Positions 42,015-52,786 of a stretch of DNA of 60,102 nucleotides are shown piece by piece (within the stretch, counting starts at the first letter, position 1; every line of letters starts with the position of its first letter). The notes under the pieces were generated by a model. It ran no database searches. It was given only the letters and a program-made list of their open reading frames with translations, and had not been told where the DNA came from. Where the stretch lies: positions 1 through 60,102 of the forward strand of contig NZ_FXLV01000002.1 of the NCBI RefSeq assembly GCF_900180345.1. The letters are read 5' to 3'. Both the position numbers and the translations under genes were made by a program. The stretch is from Bathymodiolus heckerae thiotrophic gill symbiont. GTDB lineage: Bacteria; Pseudomonadota; Gammaproteobacteria; PS1; Pseudothioglobaceae.

Positions 42015-42827
42015 TCAAAGTTTAAGTTGTGCGAAGATGGCGCGTTGGTTATAATTATAGTCATTAAATGTTTGGATATTAAAAAAATCTTTTTCCAATA
42101 ATTGTGCGATTTCTTGCTGCTGATTAAAGCCGTGTTCTAATAAAAGATAACCTTGTTTGTTAAGGTATTTAGGTGCGTTCTCAATAATCAGGCGAATAGC
42201 GTCTAAGCCGTCTTTACCAGAGGTCAGTGCGCTTTGAGGTTCGTAAGTTAAATTCTTTAGATAGGAACTGCCTTGTTCGATATAAGGCGGATTGGAAATA
42301 ATCAAATCAAAATGCGTATTGGGCACAGCTTCAAACCAACTACCTTGTTGAAAATCAATTTCATTAGTAACAATCGTGGCATTTTGCTTTGCCACTGTCA
42401 GTGCTTTTTTGGAAAAATCAGTGGCTGTAATGTGCCAATGTGGATTTTTGTCTGCTAGCGTAATAGCGATGATGCCACTGCCTGTGCCTAAATCTAGTAA
42501 ATGACAAGGTTTGGTTTTGTCGGCGAATAAATCTAGCACAATATCGATTAAAAGTTCAGTTTCTGGGCGGGGAATAAGGGTGTCAGGCGTTACTTTAAAA
42601 TCCAAGTGATAAAACCCCTTTGTACCACTTAAATAGGCGAATGGCACGCCTTGTTCACGCTTTTTTATCAGTGCATTGAGCTGGCACGCCTGCGTTTCAC
42701 TGAGTTGATAATCGTCATTTGCCAGTAGCCATGCGTGGTTTTTCCCCAGTGTTAAAGACAATAACTGAGCGATGTCTTTAGACTGATTTTTGAGATAATT
42801 TTTGATCAATGAGATTTTTGATTGCAA
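42015..42827 (-). CDS. prmC: Peptide chain release factor N5-glutamine methyltransferase
   Basis: PrmC methylates the glutamine of the GGQ motif in release factors 1 and 2. The 270-residue product has an N-terminal helical domain ([18 protein letters not shown]) and a SAM-binding domain with [22 protein letters not shown] and the catalytic NPPYIEQG. The start at 42827 lies 50 bases inside the end of rnfE, an unusually long same-strand overlap; no other start keeps the family N-terminus. Release factor 1 is not adjacent. Confidence 0.95.
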   Translation of the reverse strand: MQSKISLIKNYLKNQSKDIAQLLSLTLGKNHAWLLANDDYQLSETQACQLNALIKKREQGVPFAYLSGTKGFYHLDFKVTPDTLIPRPETELLIDIVLDLFADKTKPCHLLDLGTGSGIIAITLADKNPHWHITATDFSKKALTVAKQNATIVTNEIDFQQGSWFEAVPNTHFDLIISNPPYIEQGSSYLKNLTYEPQSALTSGKDGLDAIRLIIENAPKYLNKQGYLLLEHGFNQQQEIAQLLEKDFFNIQTFNDYNYNQRAIFAQLKL

Positions 42828-43425
42828 CGATTAAACCCAAGCCAATAAATGCGCCCGGCGGCAGAACTGCCATTAATGTACCTTGGTAGTCTGTAAATAC
42901 GGTAACGCTCAATGTGCTGCCTAAATCACCCAATAATAAAGCCGATTGGTCAAACAAGGTGCCAGAGCCAATCAACTCACGCATAGCACCGAGAATAACA
43001 AGCACAATTGAAAAGCCGACACCCATCATTAGCCCATCTAACAGGGATTTATCCCACGAATTTTTGCTAGCAAACGCTTCAGCCCTGCCTAAAATAGCAC
43101 AATTGGTTACAATCAGCGGCACGAAAATGCCCAATATTAAATACAAATCATAGAAATATGACTGCATAACCAGCTCGACAATGGTAACAAACGAGGCGAT
43201 GAGCAAGACAAACACAGGAATGCGAATTTCCTTGCGAATATAGTGGCGAAAAATCGAAATAGTGGTGTTTGAGGCCACCAAAACAAAGGTAGTTGCCAGT
43301 CCTAGCCCAATCGCATTGACGATATTACTGGTTACTGCGAGTAAAGGGCACAAGCCCAAAAGTGCAACTAGGGCTTGGTTATTGTTCCACAGTCCGTTTT
43401 TTGTGATTTTGATGTAATCTTCCAT
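42778..43425 (-). CDS. rnfE: Electron transport complex subunit RnfE/RsxE
   Basis: RnfE is a membrane subunit of the Rnf complex, which links ferredoxin and NAD oxidoreduction to ion pumping (or reduces SoxR as RsxE). The 215-residue product has about six membrane helices and family stretches such as [66 protein letters not shown] and [14 protein letters not shown]. The other rnf genes are not next to it on the upstream side (clpB is), so this is either the displaced last gene of the operon or an isolated copy. Confidence 0.93.
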   Translation of the reverse strand: MEDYIKITKNGLWNNNQALVALLGLCPLLAVTSNIVNAIGLGLATTFVLVASNTTISIFRHYIRKEIRIPVFVLLIASFVTIVELVMQSYFYDLYLILGIFVPLIVTNCAILGRAEAFASKNSWDKSLLDGLMMGVGFSIVLVILGAMRELIGSGTLFDQSALLLGDLGSTLSVTVFTDYQGTLMAVLPPGAFIGLGLIVAIKNLIDQKLSQKSV

Positions 43426-43452
43426 GGTGGTTGATTATATCAAGTTATTTCT

Positions 43453-46011
43453 TTAAGCAAATACAATCTCGTTATTCACCACGCTACCGTGAATGACTGT
43501 CCCTGAGATAAATTCGCCAGCCAGTATTTTTTGAGAAAGTGGATTTTCAAGCAATCTTTGAATGGTGCGTTTGAGTGGTCTGGCGCCAAATACGGGGTCG
43601 TAGCCTCGGTCAACAATTAATGTCATTGCCCCATCATCCAGTTCAAGTTTGAGATCCATTTTAGCCAAACGGGATTGTAAAATCTCAATTTGCAATGCAG
43701 CAATGCCTTTGATTTGCTCTTTTTCAAGATTGTTAAAGATAACAATTTCATCAATACGATTGACAAACTCAGGACGAAAATGTTCACCAACAATTTGCGT
43801 GAGTTCTTGGGTCATGTCCTTGCCAGGATTTTCCTGAATAAGGTGAGATCCAAGGTTAGAGGTCATCACAATTACCGTGTTTTTAAAGTCCACGGTGCGA
43901 CCTTGCCCATCAGTTAGGCGACCGTCATCTAGCACTTGAAGCAAAATATTAAATACATCCGGATGGGCTTTTTCCACTTCATCAAGCAAAATAATAGAAT
44001 ATGGCTTGCGTCTAACAGCCTCGGTTAAAACCCCACCCTGCTCGTAGCCCACATAGCCTGGGGGTGCGCCAATTAGGCGAGCGACTGAGTGCTTTTCCAT
44101 AAATTCGCTCATATCCACTCGAATAATAGCCTGTTCGGTGTCAAATAAAAAGTCCGCCAAGGCTTTGGTGAGTTCAGTTTTTCCCACACCAGTTGGGCCC
44201 ATGAACATAAACGAGCCATCAGGGCGATTTGGGTCAGACAACCCAGCACGAGAGCGACGAACTGCATCAGAAATCACTTTAACCGCCTTATCTTGACCAA
44301 CCAGTCGCTGGTGAATAATATGCTCCATTTGCAACAGTTTATCCCGCTCGCCTTCCATCATTTTATCCACAGGAATTCCCGTCCAGCGGGCAACAATGTG
44401 GGCGATTTCGTCTTCGGTAACTTTGTTACGAAGTAGCGTCATTTCTTCTACGCTAGCAGATTCTGCTTCGGTGATTTTGGTTTCTAATTCTGGAATTTTG
44501 CCGTATTGCAGTTCACTCATTTTGGCTAAATCATTATTGCGACTTGCCAACTCAAGCGCTGCTTTTGCTTGTTCCAGCTCTTCTTTTAAGTGTTGCGCAC
44601 CTTGCACCACGGATTTTTCTTTTTTCCAAATCTCTTCCAAATCGGCATATTCTTTTTCCAAGGATTTAATCAACTCAAGTAATTCCTTGAATCGTACTTT
44701 AGAGGCCTTGTCTTTCTCTTTTTTAAGCGCCATACGCTCAATTTTGAGTTGTACTAATTTGCGGTCAAGTTTGTCCATTGATTCTGGTTTTGAATCAATT
44801 TCCATGCGAATTTGTGAGGCCGCTTCATCGATTAAATCAATGGCTTTATCAGGCAGTTGTCTGTCAGTAATGTATCTGATTGAATAGCTAACAGCGGCAA
44901 TAATTGCAGGGTCGGTGATTTCCACCCCATGATGCACTTCGTATTTTTCTTTCAGTCCACGCAAAATGGCAATCGTGTCTTGTTCGGTCGGCTCATCTAC
45001 TAACACTCTTTGGAAACGACGCTCTAAGGCGGCATCTTTTTCGATATATTGGCGATATTCATCCAGCGTGGTTGCACCCATACAGTGCAAATCACCACGA
45101 GCCAGTGCTGGTTTGAGCATATTACCTGCATCCATTGCGCCGTCGGCCTTTCCTGCGCCGACCATGGTGTGTAATTCGTCAATAAATAAAATCACCTGCC
45201 CTTGCTCAGCTTCTAATTCTTTTAATACCGCTTTGAGGCGTTCCTCGAACTCGCCTCGGTATTTTGCTCCTGCCACTAATGCCGCCATATCTAGTGACAA
45301 TAACCGCTTACCTTTAATACCTTCTGGCACTTCATTGTTGATAATGCGTTGTGCCAAGCCTTCGGCAATTGCAGTTTTGCCCACACCAGGTTCGCCAATT
45401 AACACAGGGTTATTTTTGGTACGGCGTTGTAAAACTTGAATGGCACGGCGGATTTCACCATCTCGCCCAATCACAGGGTCAAGTTTTCCATCCTGTGCTT
45501 GCTGAGTAAGGTCAAGGGTGTATTTGTTTAAGGATTCTCTTTGGGTTTCTGCATTTTGGTCGTTCACGGTTTCTCCTCCTCTAAGGTTGTCAATGGCAGT
45601 GGATAAACTTTGCTTATCAACACCTAAGTCTTTTAACAATATTGTAGTGGCATCACTACCATCAATAATTGCCAGTAAAAATAACTCAGTGGACAAATAA
45701 CTGTCGCCTTTGTCTGTTGCTAATTTTTCAGCGATATTTAACAGTTTTGATAAGTTTTGCGAGATGTTAATATCACCATTCGGATTGCTCACCACGGCTA
45801 AATTATCAATGGCTTTATCGACATTGGTTTTAAGCTGTTTGGTATTTATGCTCAGTGTTCTAATGATATTACTCACACTGGAAGCATAATCGCTGAGCAT
45901 CGCACTTAATACATGCACACCTTCGATAACGGTATGATTTTTGTTAATCGCAATAGATTGCGCAGCGCCCAAGTTTTGCTGAAATTGTGAAGTTAGTTTA
46001 TTAATGTCCAT
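43453..46011 (-). CDS. clpB: ATP-dependent disaggregase ClpB
   Basis: ClpB pulls aggregated proteins apart together with DnaK. The 852-residue product has the N-terminal Clp repeat domain, a first AAA+ domain with Walker [14 protein letters not shown], a middle coiled-coil domain (about residues 400-520), and a second AAA+ domain with [14 protein letters not shown] and the sensor/arginine stretch [12 protein letters not shown]. Length and domains match the family. No sigma-32 promoter was searched for systematically. Confidence 0.98.
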   Translation of the reverse strand: MDINKLTSQFQQNLGAAQSIAINKNHTVIEGVHVLSAMLSDYASSVSNIIRTLSINTKQLKTNVDKAIDNLAVVSNPNGDINISQNLSKLLNIAEKLATDKGDSYLSTELFLLAIIDGSDATTILLKDLGVDKQSLSTAIDNLRGGETVNDQNAETQRESLNKYTLDLTQQAQDGKLDPVIGRDGEIRRAIQVLQRRTKNNPVLIGEPGVGKTAIAEGLAQRIINNEVPEGIKGKRLLSLDMAALVAGAKYRGEFEERLKAVLKELEAEQGQVILFIDELHTMVGAGKADGAMDAGNMLKPALARGDLHCMGATTLDEYRQYIEKDAALERRFQRVLVDEPTEQDTIAILRGLKEKYEVHHGVEITDPAIIAAVSYSIRYITDRQLPDKAIDLIDEAASQIRMEIDSKPESMDKLDRKLVQLKIERMALKKEKDKASKVRFKELLELIKSLEKEYADLEEIWKKEKSVVQGAQHLKEELEQAKAALELASRNNDLAKMSELQYGKIPELETKITEAESASVEEMTLLRNKVTEDEIAHIVARWTGIPVDKMMEGERDKLLQMEHIIHQRLVGQDKAVKVISDAVRRSRAGLSDPNRPDGSFMFMGPTGVGKTELTKALADFLFDTEQAIIRVDMSEFMEKHSVARLIGAPPGYVGYEQGGVLTEAVRRKPYSIILLDEVEKAHPDVFNILLQVLDDGRLTDGQGRTVDFKNTVIVMTSNLGSHLIQENPGKDMTQELTQIVGEHFRPEFVNRIDEIVIFNNLEKEQIKGIAALQIEILQSRLAKMDLKLELDDGAMTLIVDRGYDPVFGARPLKRTIQRLLENPLSQKILAGEFISGTVIHGSVVNNEIVFA

Positions 46012-46089
46012 TTCATTTTACTTTTTTAATTATCTAAACATTATTTATGGGATGATTATCAACTTATCAAGTCAAAAAAATAAAATATT

Positions 46090-46551
46090 ATGTTAAATTT
46101 AGTGTTATTTGAGCCTGAAATACCCAACAATACCGGTGCCATTATTCGCCTGTGTGCCAATATGGGTGCAAATTTACACCTTATTAAACCTTATGGCTTT
46201 GAAATGGAGGATAAAAAATTACGCAGGGCAGGGCTAGATTACAAAGAGCTTGTGTGCGTGCGTGAATATGAGAATTTTGAGGATTATTTAGACAAAGCCA
46301 AACCTGAGCGTATTTTTGCTGTGAGTTCTAAGGTTAAAACCGTTTATACAGAGGTTGAATATCAAGTCAATGATTCGCTACTTTTAGGTCCAGAAACACG
46401 AGGTTTGCCAATAGAAATACTGGATAAATTTACAGGCATTACTTTACCAATGCAAGAGGGCTCTCGTAGTTTAAATCTGTCTAATTGCGCCTCTATTGTG
46501 GCGTATGAGGCTTGGCGACAAATCGGTTTTAAGGGGGCTAAAAATGTTTAA
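46090..46551 (+). CDS. trmL: tRNA (cytidine/uridine-34 2'-O)-methyltransferase TrmL
   Basis: TrmL is a SPOUT-class enzyme that methylates the wobble ribose of tRNA-Leu isoacceptors. The 153-residue product has the family blocks LFEPEIPNNTGAIIRLCANMG, KKLRRAGLDYKEL, LLLGPETRGLP and the knot region SRSLNLSNCASIVAYEAWRQ. The start of the disrupted deacetylase gene (46544) overlaps its 3' end by eight bases. Confidence 0.93.
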   Translation: MLNLVLFEPEIPNNTGAIIRLCANMGANLHLIKPYGFEMEDKKLRRAGLDYKELVCVREYENFEDYLDKAKPERIFAVSSKVKTVYTEVEYQVNDSLLLGPETRGLPIEILDKFTGITLPMQEGSRSLNLSNCASIVAYEAWRQIGFKGAKNV

Positions 46552-47702
46552 GTTTATTATGAGACCTTTGCATAAATATGAATAATCATCAAAAATCCAC
46601 TTTTCACCCGCTTGGCGATTTTTTAAACCCAGCCTTAGCCCTGCTAGGACAAGGTTTAATAAAATCACCAATCTGGCAAAAATTGAATTTTGCTAATCAT
46701 CCCTATTTATGCAAAGGTCTCATTATATTAATGCTGTTTCCGTTGTCTGTAAGCGCCAATAACTGCGTGGTTTTGTTGTATCATCATTTTTCTGACACCA
46801 CACCAAAATCAACCAGTATCAGCCCTAAATTATTTGAGCAACATTTACAATATTTGCAAGACAATGATTTTCAGGTGCTTAAGCTCAACACCATGCTTGA
46901 GCGCTTAGATAATGACAATCTACCTAACAAATGTGTGGTATTAACAGCCGATGATGCTTATCAATCCATTGCTAAAAATGCCTATCCATTGCTAAAAAAA
47001 TATCAAATGTCGATGAGTGTTTTTGTCCCTACCGAGGCTATTGATAAGAAATATAAAGCTATGATGTCGTGGCAACAAATGCGTGATATCCAAGGTGAAA
47101 CCATGCAATTTTACAACCATGGCACCGACCATTCGCATTTTTTAGATTTAGACGCATCGCAAATTCAAACGCAAATCCAACAAGCGCAAAAACGACTTAA
47201 TCAAAAATTAGGCAAGCGTCATAAAATCCTTGCTTATCCTTATGGTGAAGCGAGTTTAACCATCTTAGAACAAGTTAAAAAAATGGGTTACACGGCATTT
47301 GGACAACATTCTGGCGTAATCTCCAAAGCCAGTCATCAGCAAAATCTCCCCCGCTTTCCTATGGCAGCACATTATGCCAAAATGCCCAGTTTTAAAACCA
47401 AAGTTAACACTTTACCCATGCCAATTAAAGCCAAAATCACCCATCCAATCTTTACTCAAAATCCACCAACCTTAACTCTAGAATTCTCTAAATCCCTTAA
47501 CAAACACCAAAAAGCCAACCTAAATTGCTTTGCCAATGGCGGCGTAACCATGGTGTGGCAAGGTAGCCAAAGTGTTACTATTACTGCCAAAAAACCTTTA
47601 ACACATCGTCGTAGTAAATACAACTGCACCTTGCCTAGCAAACAAAAAGGCAGATACCACTGGCACAGTATTCAGTGGATTAATCCTAATATTAAAGAAT
47701 AA
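46544..47702 (+). pseudogene. Polysaccharide deacetylase-like gene, signal peptide split by a MITE
   Basis: The original ATG at 46544 follows GGGGG at 46533-46537. MITE copy 4 is inserted after codon 5. Removing it with one ATTAT copy gives MFKFIILMLFPLSVSANN, a good signal peptide, joined to VVLLYHHFSDTTPKS and the rest. With the element present the original start reads only 13 codons to a stop. The long open part (to 47702) continues from a frame inside the element (ATG 46578) or from ATG 46731. The domain resembles NodB/CE4 deacetylases (VVLTADDAYQSI in motif 1 position, TDHSHF in motif 2 position, ILAYPYGE). About 100 C-terminal residues form an extra domain. Export is likely impaired; truncated expression is possible. 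Confidence 0.75.
46561..46721 (+). mobile_element. 161-bp MITE, copy 4 (in deacetylase signal peptide)
   Basis: Perfect terminal repeats; target duplication ATTAT (46556-46560 and 46722-46726). Opposite orientation to copies 1-3. Its internal 48-codon frame reads through the right end in frame with the deacetylase. Confidence 0.95.
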
Positions 47703-47811
47703 GATAGGCGGGAATAAATGCAATATTGATGATTAGTCCAATGAAAGGTAGGATAGAGTGATGGGTGATAGCATCGAATTTATTTATCAGATTTGAGTGG
47801 TATGATTATTT

Positions 47812-47972
47812 GAGACCTTTGCATAAATATGAATAATCATCAAAAATCCACTTTTCACCCGCTTGGCGATTTTTTAAACCCAGCCTTAGCCCTGCTAGGA
47901 CAAGGTTTAATAAAATCACCAATCTGGCAAAAATTGAATTTTGCTAATCATCCCTATTTATGCAAAGGTCTC
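47812..47972 (+). mobile_element. 161-bp MITE, copy 5 (at the fmt stop codon)
   Basis: Perfect terminal repeats; target duplication TATTT (47807-47811 and 47973-47977). It entered exactly at the stop codon of the minus-strand fmt gene, changing TAA to TAG, whose last base is the element's own terminal base. Confidence 0.95.
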
Positions 47973-48910
47973 TATTTGAGTTTTGTCAGTTGGTAGGCGT
48001 TGCTAAAGTCTTTAATATTGAGTGCTTTTTTGCCTGCCAGCTGCACAGTCTCTAAACTTAACAGCCCGTCACCCGTTGTCACGAAGCAAGTACCTTTAGT
48101 GGATTCAATGATTCCTCCCGGACTTTTAGAGGCCTTGCTTCTAAAATTGTCTATTATAGAAGTGGATAAAATACGCAAAACTTGGGTATCAAATTTGTCA
48201 CTACTCGCATGGGTTTGGGCGATGGGATAGGGGTTAAACGCCCTGATTTGGCGACTAATTTGTACGGCGGATTGCGTCCAATCTACCCATGCCTCTTCTT
48301 TTTTGAGTTTTTTGGCATAAGTAGCCCCTGCCTTGTTTTGCGCTGTGGGCGATAAATCTTTAAGATTTTTTAAAGCCTCAACAATGGCATCTGCACCCAG
48401 TATAGCGAGTTTGTCATGCAAAGATTGTGCGGTGTCGGTATTGGTAATTTCGCAGGGTTTTTCTAGCAAAATATCGCCCGTATCCAAGCCTTCGTTCATT
48501 TGCATAATACCGATACCTGTGGTTTTGTCGCCTGCGAGAATAGCTCGTTGAATTGGCGCTGCGCCACGCCAACGAGGCAATAGTGAGGCGTGAATATTGA
48601 GGCATCCGTATTTTGGTGTGTCTAATATAGATTTTGTCAATAGTTGACCGTAAGCCACCACTACCATAATATCGGCGTTTAGGTTTTTGAGTTCAATTTG
48701 TGTGCTTTCGTCTTTAAGGCTTTCTGGTTGTAAAACAAGCAGATTGTGCGCCAGTGCTTTTACTTTAACAGGGCAAAGGGTTGGTATTCTGCCACGACCT
48801 TTGGGGCGGTCGGGCTGGCAATATACGCCAACAATATCGTGCCTAGCATCAATCAATGCCGTTAAAACACCGACTGAAAACTCAGGTGTACCTGCAAAAA
48901 CTATTTTCAT
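47972..48910 (-). CDS. fmt: Methionyl-tRNA formyltransferase
   Basis: Fmt formylates the initiator Met-tRNA. The 312-residue product has the N-terminal formyltransferase domain ([51 protein letters not shown], with the catalytic Asn-His-Asp set) and the C-terminal tRNA-binding domain. Its start overlaps the argH stop by four bases. The stop codon is TAG, made from two host bases plus one base of MITE copy 5; the protein is not changed. def is not adjacent, unlike in many bacteria. Confidence 0.96.
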   Translation of the reverse strand: MKIVFAGTPEFSVGVLTALIDARHDIVGVYCQPDRPKGRGRIPTLCPVKVKALAHNLLVLQPESLKDESTQIELKNLNADIMVVVAYGQLLTKSILDTPKYGCLNIHASLLPRWRGAAPIQRAILAGDKTTGIGIMQMNEGLDTGDILLEKPCEITNTDTAQSLHDKLAILGADAIVEALKNLKDLSPTAQNKAGATYAKKLKKEEAWVDWTQSAVQISRQIRAFNPYPIAQTHASSDKFDTQVLRILSTSIIDNFRSKASKSPGGIIESTKGTCFVTTGDGLLSLETVQLAGKKALNIKDFSNAYQLTKLK

Positions 48911-50289
48911 TTAAGGGCTTTTCGTGCAGTTTTAATGGCTTGTATGACTTGCTTTGGCGCAGTGCCACCGAGATGGTCGCGTGCACAAAGTGAGCCTTCT
49001 AAAGAAAGAATATCAAACACATCGCTCTCAATATCTGCGTTAAATTTTTGCAATTCTTCTAGGCTTAATTCACTAAGGTCTTTTTTCTCTTGAATACCGT
49101 AGGCGACTGATTTTCCCACCACTTCGTGTGCATCACGAAACGCCAGACCTTTTTTAACCAAATAATCGGCTAAATCGGTCGCCGTGGTATAGCCTTTTTT
49201 GGCGGCGTTGTACATATTATCGCGTTTGGTTCGGATGGTTGGCACCATATCGCCAAACACACGCAAACAAGCCTTAAGGGTATCAACTGTGTCAAATAGT
49301 GGCTCTTTGTCTTCCTGATTGTCTTTGTTGTAAGCCAGTGGTTGAGATTTCATAATCGTTAGCATCGAAGTCAAATTGCCATATACACGACCTGTTTTTC
49401 CACGCACTAATTCTGGCACATCGGGGTTTTTCTTTTGTGGCATAATCGATGAACCTGTGCAGAAGCTATCAGGCAACTCAATAAAATCAAATTGCGCACT
49501 TGACCACAAAATCAATTCCTCAGAAAAACGCGATAGGTGCATCATAATGATGCTTGCTACGGATAAAAACTCAATGGCAAAATCCCGATCACTAACGCCG
49601 TCTAATGAATTATTACAACTATTTTCAAAGCCTAATAATGTTGCTGTGCGACTACGATTAATGGGGTAAGTTGTCCCCGCTAATGCAGCCGATCCTAGCG
49701 GCATAGAATTCATGCGTTTGCGACAATCGACCAAGCGCTCAGCATCACGAGACAGCATTTCAAAATACGCCATCATATGATGAGCAAAACTCACAGGCTG
49801 TGCGGCTTGCAGGTGTGTAAATCCAGGTAATATAGTGTTGGTTTCTGTTTCAGCCAAATCAAGTAGTGCTATTTGCAGGCGTTTGATTTCACTGCTGATA
49901 GCATCAATTTGCTCGCGCAAATATAGACGAATATCGGTTGCCACTTGATCGTTGCGTGAGCGCCCTGTGTGTAGTTTTTTGCCTGCATTGCCAATCATCT
50001 CTACCAAGCGAGCTTCGATATTCATATGCACATCTTCTAAGTCGATTGACCAGTTAAATTTATCGGCTTTAATCTCTGCAAGAATGGTATTCAAGCCCTT
50101 AATAATTTGTGATTTTTCCTCATCGGTTAAAATACCAACTTCGTATAGCATAGTGGCGTGTGCAATCGAGCCAGCGATATCATAAGGGGCAAGGATTTTA
50201 TCAAAAAATACTGAGGCACCAAAAATCTTTACAAATTCGTCGGTTGGTTGGCTGAAGCGTCCGCCCCAAGATTGATTGGTTGGTATCAT
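48907..50289 (-). CDS. argH: Argininosuccinate lyase
   Basis: ArgH splits argininosuccinate into arginine and fumarate. The 460-residue product has the family N-terminus ([13 protein letters not shown]), [13 protein letters not shown], the [13 protein letters not shown] signature (about residues 280-292), and the [16 protein letters not shown] stretch with the catalytic His. Its start overlaps the stop of the thioredoxin-like gene by four bases and its stop overlaps fmt, so the three form one operon. Confidence 0.97.
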   Translation of the reverse strand: MIPTNQSWGGRFSQPTDEFVKIFGASVFFDKILAPYDIAGSIAHATMLYEVGILTDEEKSQIIKGLNTILAEIKADKFNWSIDLEDVHMNIEARLVEMIGNAGKKLHTGRSRNDQVATDIRLYLREQIDAISSEIKRLQIALLDLAETETNTILPGFTHLQAAQPVSFAHHMMAYFEMLSRDAERLVDCRKRMNSMPLGSAALAGTTYPINRSRTATLLGFENSCNNSLDGVSDRDFAIEFLSVASIIMMHLSRFSEELILWSSAQFDFIELPDSFCTGSSIMPQKKNPDVPELVRGKTGRVYGNLTSMLTIMKSQPLAYNKDNQEDKEPLFDTVDTLKACLRVFGDMVPTIRTKRDNMYNAAKKGYTTATDLADYLVKKGLAFRDAHEVVGKSVAYGIQEKKDLSELSLEELQKFNADIESDVFDILSLEGSLCARDHLGGTAPKQVIQAIKTARKALK

Positions 50290-50690
50290 AATACTGCCTT
50301 AAGTTGTTTGGTTGCTTGTGCAATCAAGGTGTCTAATTCGGTCCAATAAGTCTCAATCAAGGTAACGCCGATTTTTTTACCAAGGATATTGCCCTTATTG
50401 TCAAGTAGCATCAATGCTGGGTAAAAATTAGCATCGTAGATAAAACTAAATTTAGAGTGATTGCTGATTTGACCTGAAAAATCAACCACATCTTTTAATG
50501 AAGAATAAAAAACATGACGCAAAATTACCTTGTCTCTATACTCTTCTAATTCACTCATTGGTTCAATCACTTCCTGTTTAACCAACTCACAGTAGAGGCA
50601 ATTTGGTGCCGAAAATATGACCAAAATGGGTATTTGTTTGCGTTTTGCCGTTTGCCCATCGGCAAAAAAATCTTTTGCGTCTATTAACAT
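50286..50690 (-). CDS. Thioredoxin-fold protein (CxxC), cytoplasmic
   Basis: The 134-residue product has a thioredoxin-like fold with CLYC (C31, C34) after ILVIFSAPN, and a cis-proline region [16 protein letters not shown]. No signal peptide is seen, so it is either cytoplasmic or its start is further upstream. It resembles thioredoxin-like proteins near sox or arg genes in sulfur oxidisers. It leads the operon with argH and fmt and diverges from hemC across a 37-base gap. Confidence 0.7.
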   Translation of the reverse strand: MLIDAKDFFADGQTAKRKQIPILVIFSAPNCLYCELVKQEVIEPMSELEEYRDKVILRHVFYSSLKDVVDFSGQISNHSKFSFIYDANFYPALMLLDNKGNILGKKIGVTLIETYWTELDTLIAQATKQLKAVL

Positions 50691-50727
50691 CAGTAAAATA
50701 GTTTACTCTTTAAAGTTAGTATTTTAT

Positions 50728-51645
50728 ATGAAAACACTAAAAATCGCTACACGCAAAAGTCCCTTGGCGCTTTGGCAGGCAGAATATGTAAAGTCAAAGC
50801 TGGAATATCACCACCCAGATTTGACAGTTGAGCTGGTAAAAATGACCACTAAAGGTGATCAGATTTTAAATTCCCCGTTGTCTAAAATTGGCGGAAAAGG
50901 TTTGTTTATTAAAGAGTTAGAAGTAGGAATGATGGAAGGTGTAGCCGATATTGCCGTGCATTCTATGAAGGATGTGCCGTATGAAATCCCTCAAGGGTTT
51001 ACACTGGGTGCGATTTTAAAGCGTGAAAATCCATTCGATGCCTTTGTTTCTAATCATTTTGATAGTATTGATAATTTGCCACAAAATGCCAAAGTAGGCA
51101 CTTGCTCAATGCGCCGTATTGTCCAGCTTAAAGCCATTCGTCCTGATTTAGAAATTCTAGATTTGCGTGGCAATGTTAATACGCGGTTACAAAAATTGGA
51201 TAATGGCGAGTTTGACGGTATTATTTTGGCGTGTGCTGGGCTTATTCGTCTAGGTTTTGAAGACAGAATTAAACAGCAAATACCCGCCGAACAATCATTA
51301 CCAGCGGTAGGGCAGGGTGCAGTTGGTATTGAGATTCGTGAGAATGACGAGGAAATTCTAGTTTTAATCAGCCCATTAATCGACCAAGAGGCGACTTACA
51401 GAGTGCGTGCAGAACGGGCAATGAATGCACGCTTAGAGGGCGGATGTTCGGTGCCAATTGCAGGATTTGCAACGCTGAGTGGCAACCAGCTCAGCTTAAC
51501 AGGTTTAGTGGGTAATGTAGATTCTGGGGTGATTTTAAAGCATCAGATGTCTGCTGATGCTGCTGATGCTGATGCTGCTGAAGTGCTGGGCACACAGCTA
51601 GCAGATAAATTAATTGAAATGGGTGCACGAGATATTTTAAAATAA
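50728..51645 (+). CDS. hemC: Hydroxymethylbilane synthase (porphobilinogen deaminase)
   Basis: HemC joins four porphobilinogen units into hydroxymethylbilane in haem synthesis. I choose ATG 50728 ([21 protein letters not shown], 305 residues); a longer frame would overlap the divergent gene. Visible are [46 protein letters not shown] and the cofactor cysteine in [12 protein letters not shown] (about residue 239). Near the C-terminus there is a short repeat of GCTGAT-type units encoding [11 protein letters not shown]. Confidence 0.97.
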   Translation: MKTLKIATRKSPLALWQAEYVKSKLEYHHPDLTVELVKMTTKGDQILNSPLSKIGGKGLFIKELEVGMMEGVADIAVHSMKDVPYEIPQGFTLGAILKRENPFDAFVSNHFDSIDNLPQNAKVGTCSMRRIVQLKAIRPDLEILDLRGNVNTRLQKLDNGEFDGIILACAGLIRLGFEDRIKQQIPAEQSLPAVGQGAVGIEIRENDEEILVLISPLIDQEATYRVRAERAMNARLEGGCSVPIAGFATLSGNQLSLTGLVGNVDSGVILKHQMSADAADADAAEVLGTQLADKLIEMGARDILK

Positions 51646-51675
51646 GCGATATTTTTAAAAAAAAGAGGCAGTACT

Positions 51676-52308
51676 ATGTTAGGATTTATCGAAAAAAGTT
51701 TTCTTAAAATTACGCAAACCATAGGTTTGTTGTTTGCAATTATTGTATTGGTTGTGGCAGTTTCTGTAGGCTATAACAAAATCAATATTAAAGCTGATGA
51801 TAAGGTTGAAATGCCGACAATTAAACTTGCTGATTACCAAAAACTAATACGCACTCAGGAGACAAGGATTGGCAAAGACCTAAGCAATAACCAGCGTTTT
51901 AACCAAACATTTAATGTGTATATAGACAACATTGTTAACGCTTTGAGTAATTTGTCTGATAAAGTTGTCGATAAGACTGACCTTAGGCAGAAAGTTAAGA
52001 TTTCAACTAGGACTAAATTAAATCAATTTCCCCAATCATTGCAACTGACTTATGTTAAATCTTTGGCAAAATTAACCAAACAAGTTGCAAATGTTGGCGG
52101 TGAAATTGATATGGATAATTTTATCAAATGGCATGATCGGGCTTTTTTCCAAAAGATGAAAGGAAAAGACCAGCGCAATTTTTTACAAATTGGCTCATTG
52201 AGAATAGAAAAATCAGCCTATTTTGCAATCTGGGAAGCGCTGGCTATATTTATGATATTGGTGATTATGCTGGCTGTATTGCGTATTGAGAAAAACACTA
52301 GAAAGTAG
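51676..52308 (+). CDS. Membrane protein of unknown function, two helices
   Basis: The 210-residue product has one hydrophobic helix near the N-terminus (about residues 14-34) and a second near the C-terminus (about 182-202). The intervening region of about 145 residues is lysine- and leucine-rich and largely helical. The topology suggests a periplasmic loop held by two anchors. A GAGGCA ribosome site lies upstream. It follows hemC by 30 bases and converges with the HlyD-like gene. I do not recognise a family. Confidence 0.75.
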   Translation: MLGFIEKSFLKITQTIGLLFAIIVLVVAVSVGYNKINIKADDKVEMPTIKLADYQKLIRTQETRIGKDLSNNQRFNQTFNVYIDNIVNALSNLSDKVVDKTDLRQKVKISTRTKLNQFPQSLQLTYVKSLAKLTKQVANVGGEIDMDNFIKWHDRAFFQKMKGKDQRNFLQIGSLRIEKSAYFAIWEALAIFMILVIMLAVLRIEKNTRK

Positions 52309-52309
52309 T

Positions 52310-52786
52310 CTATTCCAATACCATCAATACTTTTGGTGCGTTGATATTGGCAGCATTTCTTAAATTTGGCGTGGCTTGAATCGTGCCAGAAATAGGGGCG
52401 TGGATTTGGTATTTTGTCAATTCAATTTCAGCAATTTTGACCTTAATACTATGCGCTTCTAATTCGCGTTTGGCTTTGTCAAAAATCAATTGTACGATAT
52501 CTAAATCCCTGTGTGAAGAGACCAAGCGGTCGTACAACTCTTGCGTTTGTTGGAGTTCTAACTGCTTGTCGTCAAAATTTTGCTGGTAAGTTTTTTGCAG
52601 TGCTTTTAGATAATCCAGCTCTAATTTTGCTTGCGTGTTGTCAATTTGTATCAACAAATCCCCTTGCTTGACAGCAGTTCCCGCAGGCTTAATCAGGGTA
52701 ATCTCACCAGAAACCAGCGGGTATATATCCAGCGCTAGTGCATTTATGCTCATTAATGATAGTAAAAATATTAGTTTATTTTTCAT
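52310..52786 (-). CDS. Short HlyD-like periplasmic adaptor
   Basis: The 158-residue product has a signal peptide (residues 1-18). It carries a lipoyl/barrel-sandwich half-motif (PLVSGEITLIKPAGTAVKQGDLLIQIDN), a long coiled-coil hairpin (about 52-120), then the matching second half (YQIHAPISGTIQATPNLRNAANI). That is the core of a membrane fusion protein without the usual extra barrel and membrane-proximal domains, so it is about half normal length. It ends an operon of thioredoxin, TolC-like and this gene (4-base overlaps). No pump gene is adjacent. Confidence 0.75.
   Translation of the reverse strand: MKNKLIFLLSLMSINALALDIYPLVSGEITLIKPAGTAVKQGDLLIQIDNTQAKLELDYLKALQKTYQQNFDDKQLELQQTQELYDRLVSSHRDLDIVQLIFDKAKRELEAHSIKVKIAEIELTKYQIHAPISGTIQATPNLRNAANINAPKVLMVLE

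Noticed and set aside
43649-45439. Several plus-strand frames of 60-163 codons inside clpB
   Set aside because: They are antisense shadows of a strongly conserved gene, with no recognisable products.
47703-47811. Possible gene between the deacetylase and MITE copy 5
   Set aside because: No frame longer than a few dozen codons and no ribosome site.
50617-50727. Upstream extension of HemC
   Set aside because: It overlaps the divergent thioredoxin-like gene; the family N-terminus begins at 50728.
51545-51580. GCTGAT-type repeat in hemC as a microsatellite element
   Set aside because: Short, in frame, encodes alanine and aspartate in a loop region; ordinary low complexity.
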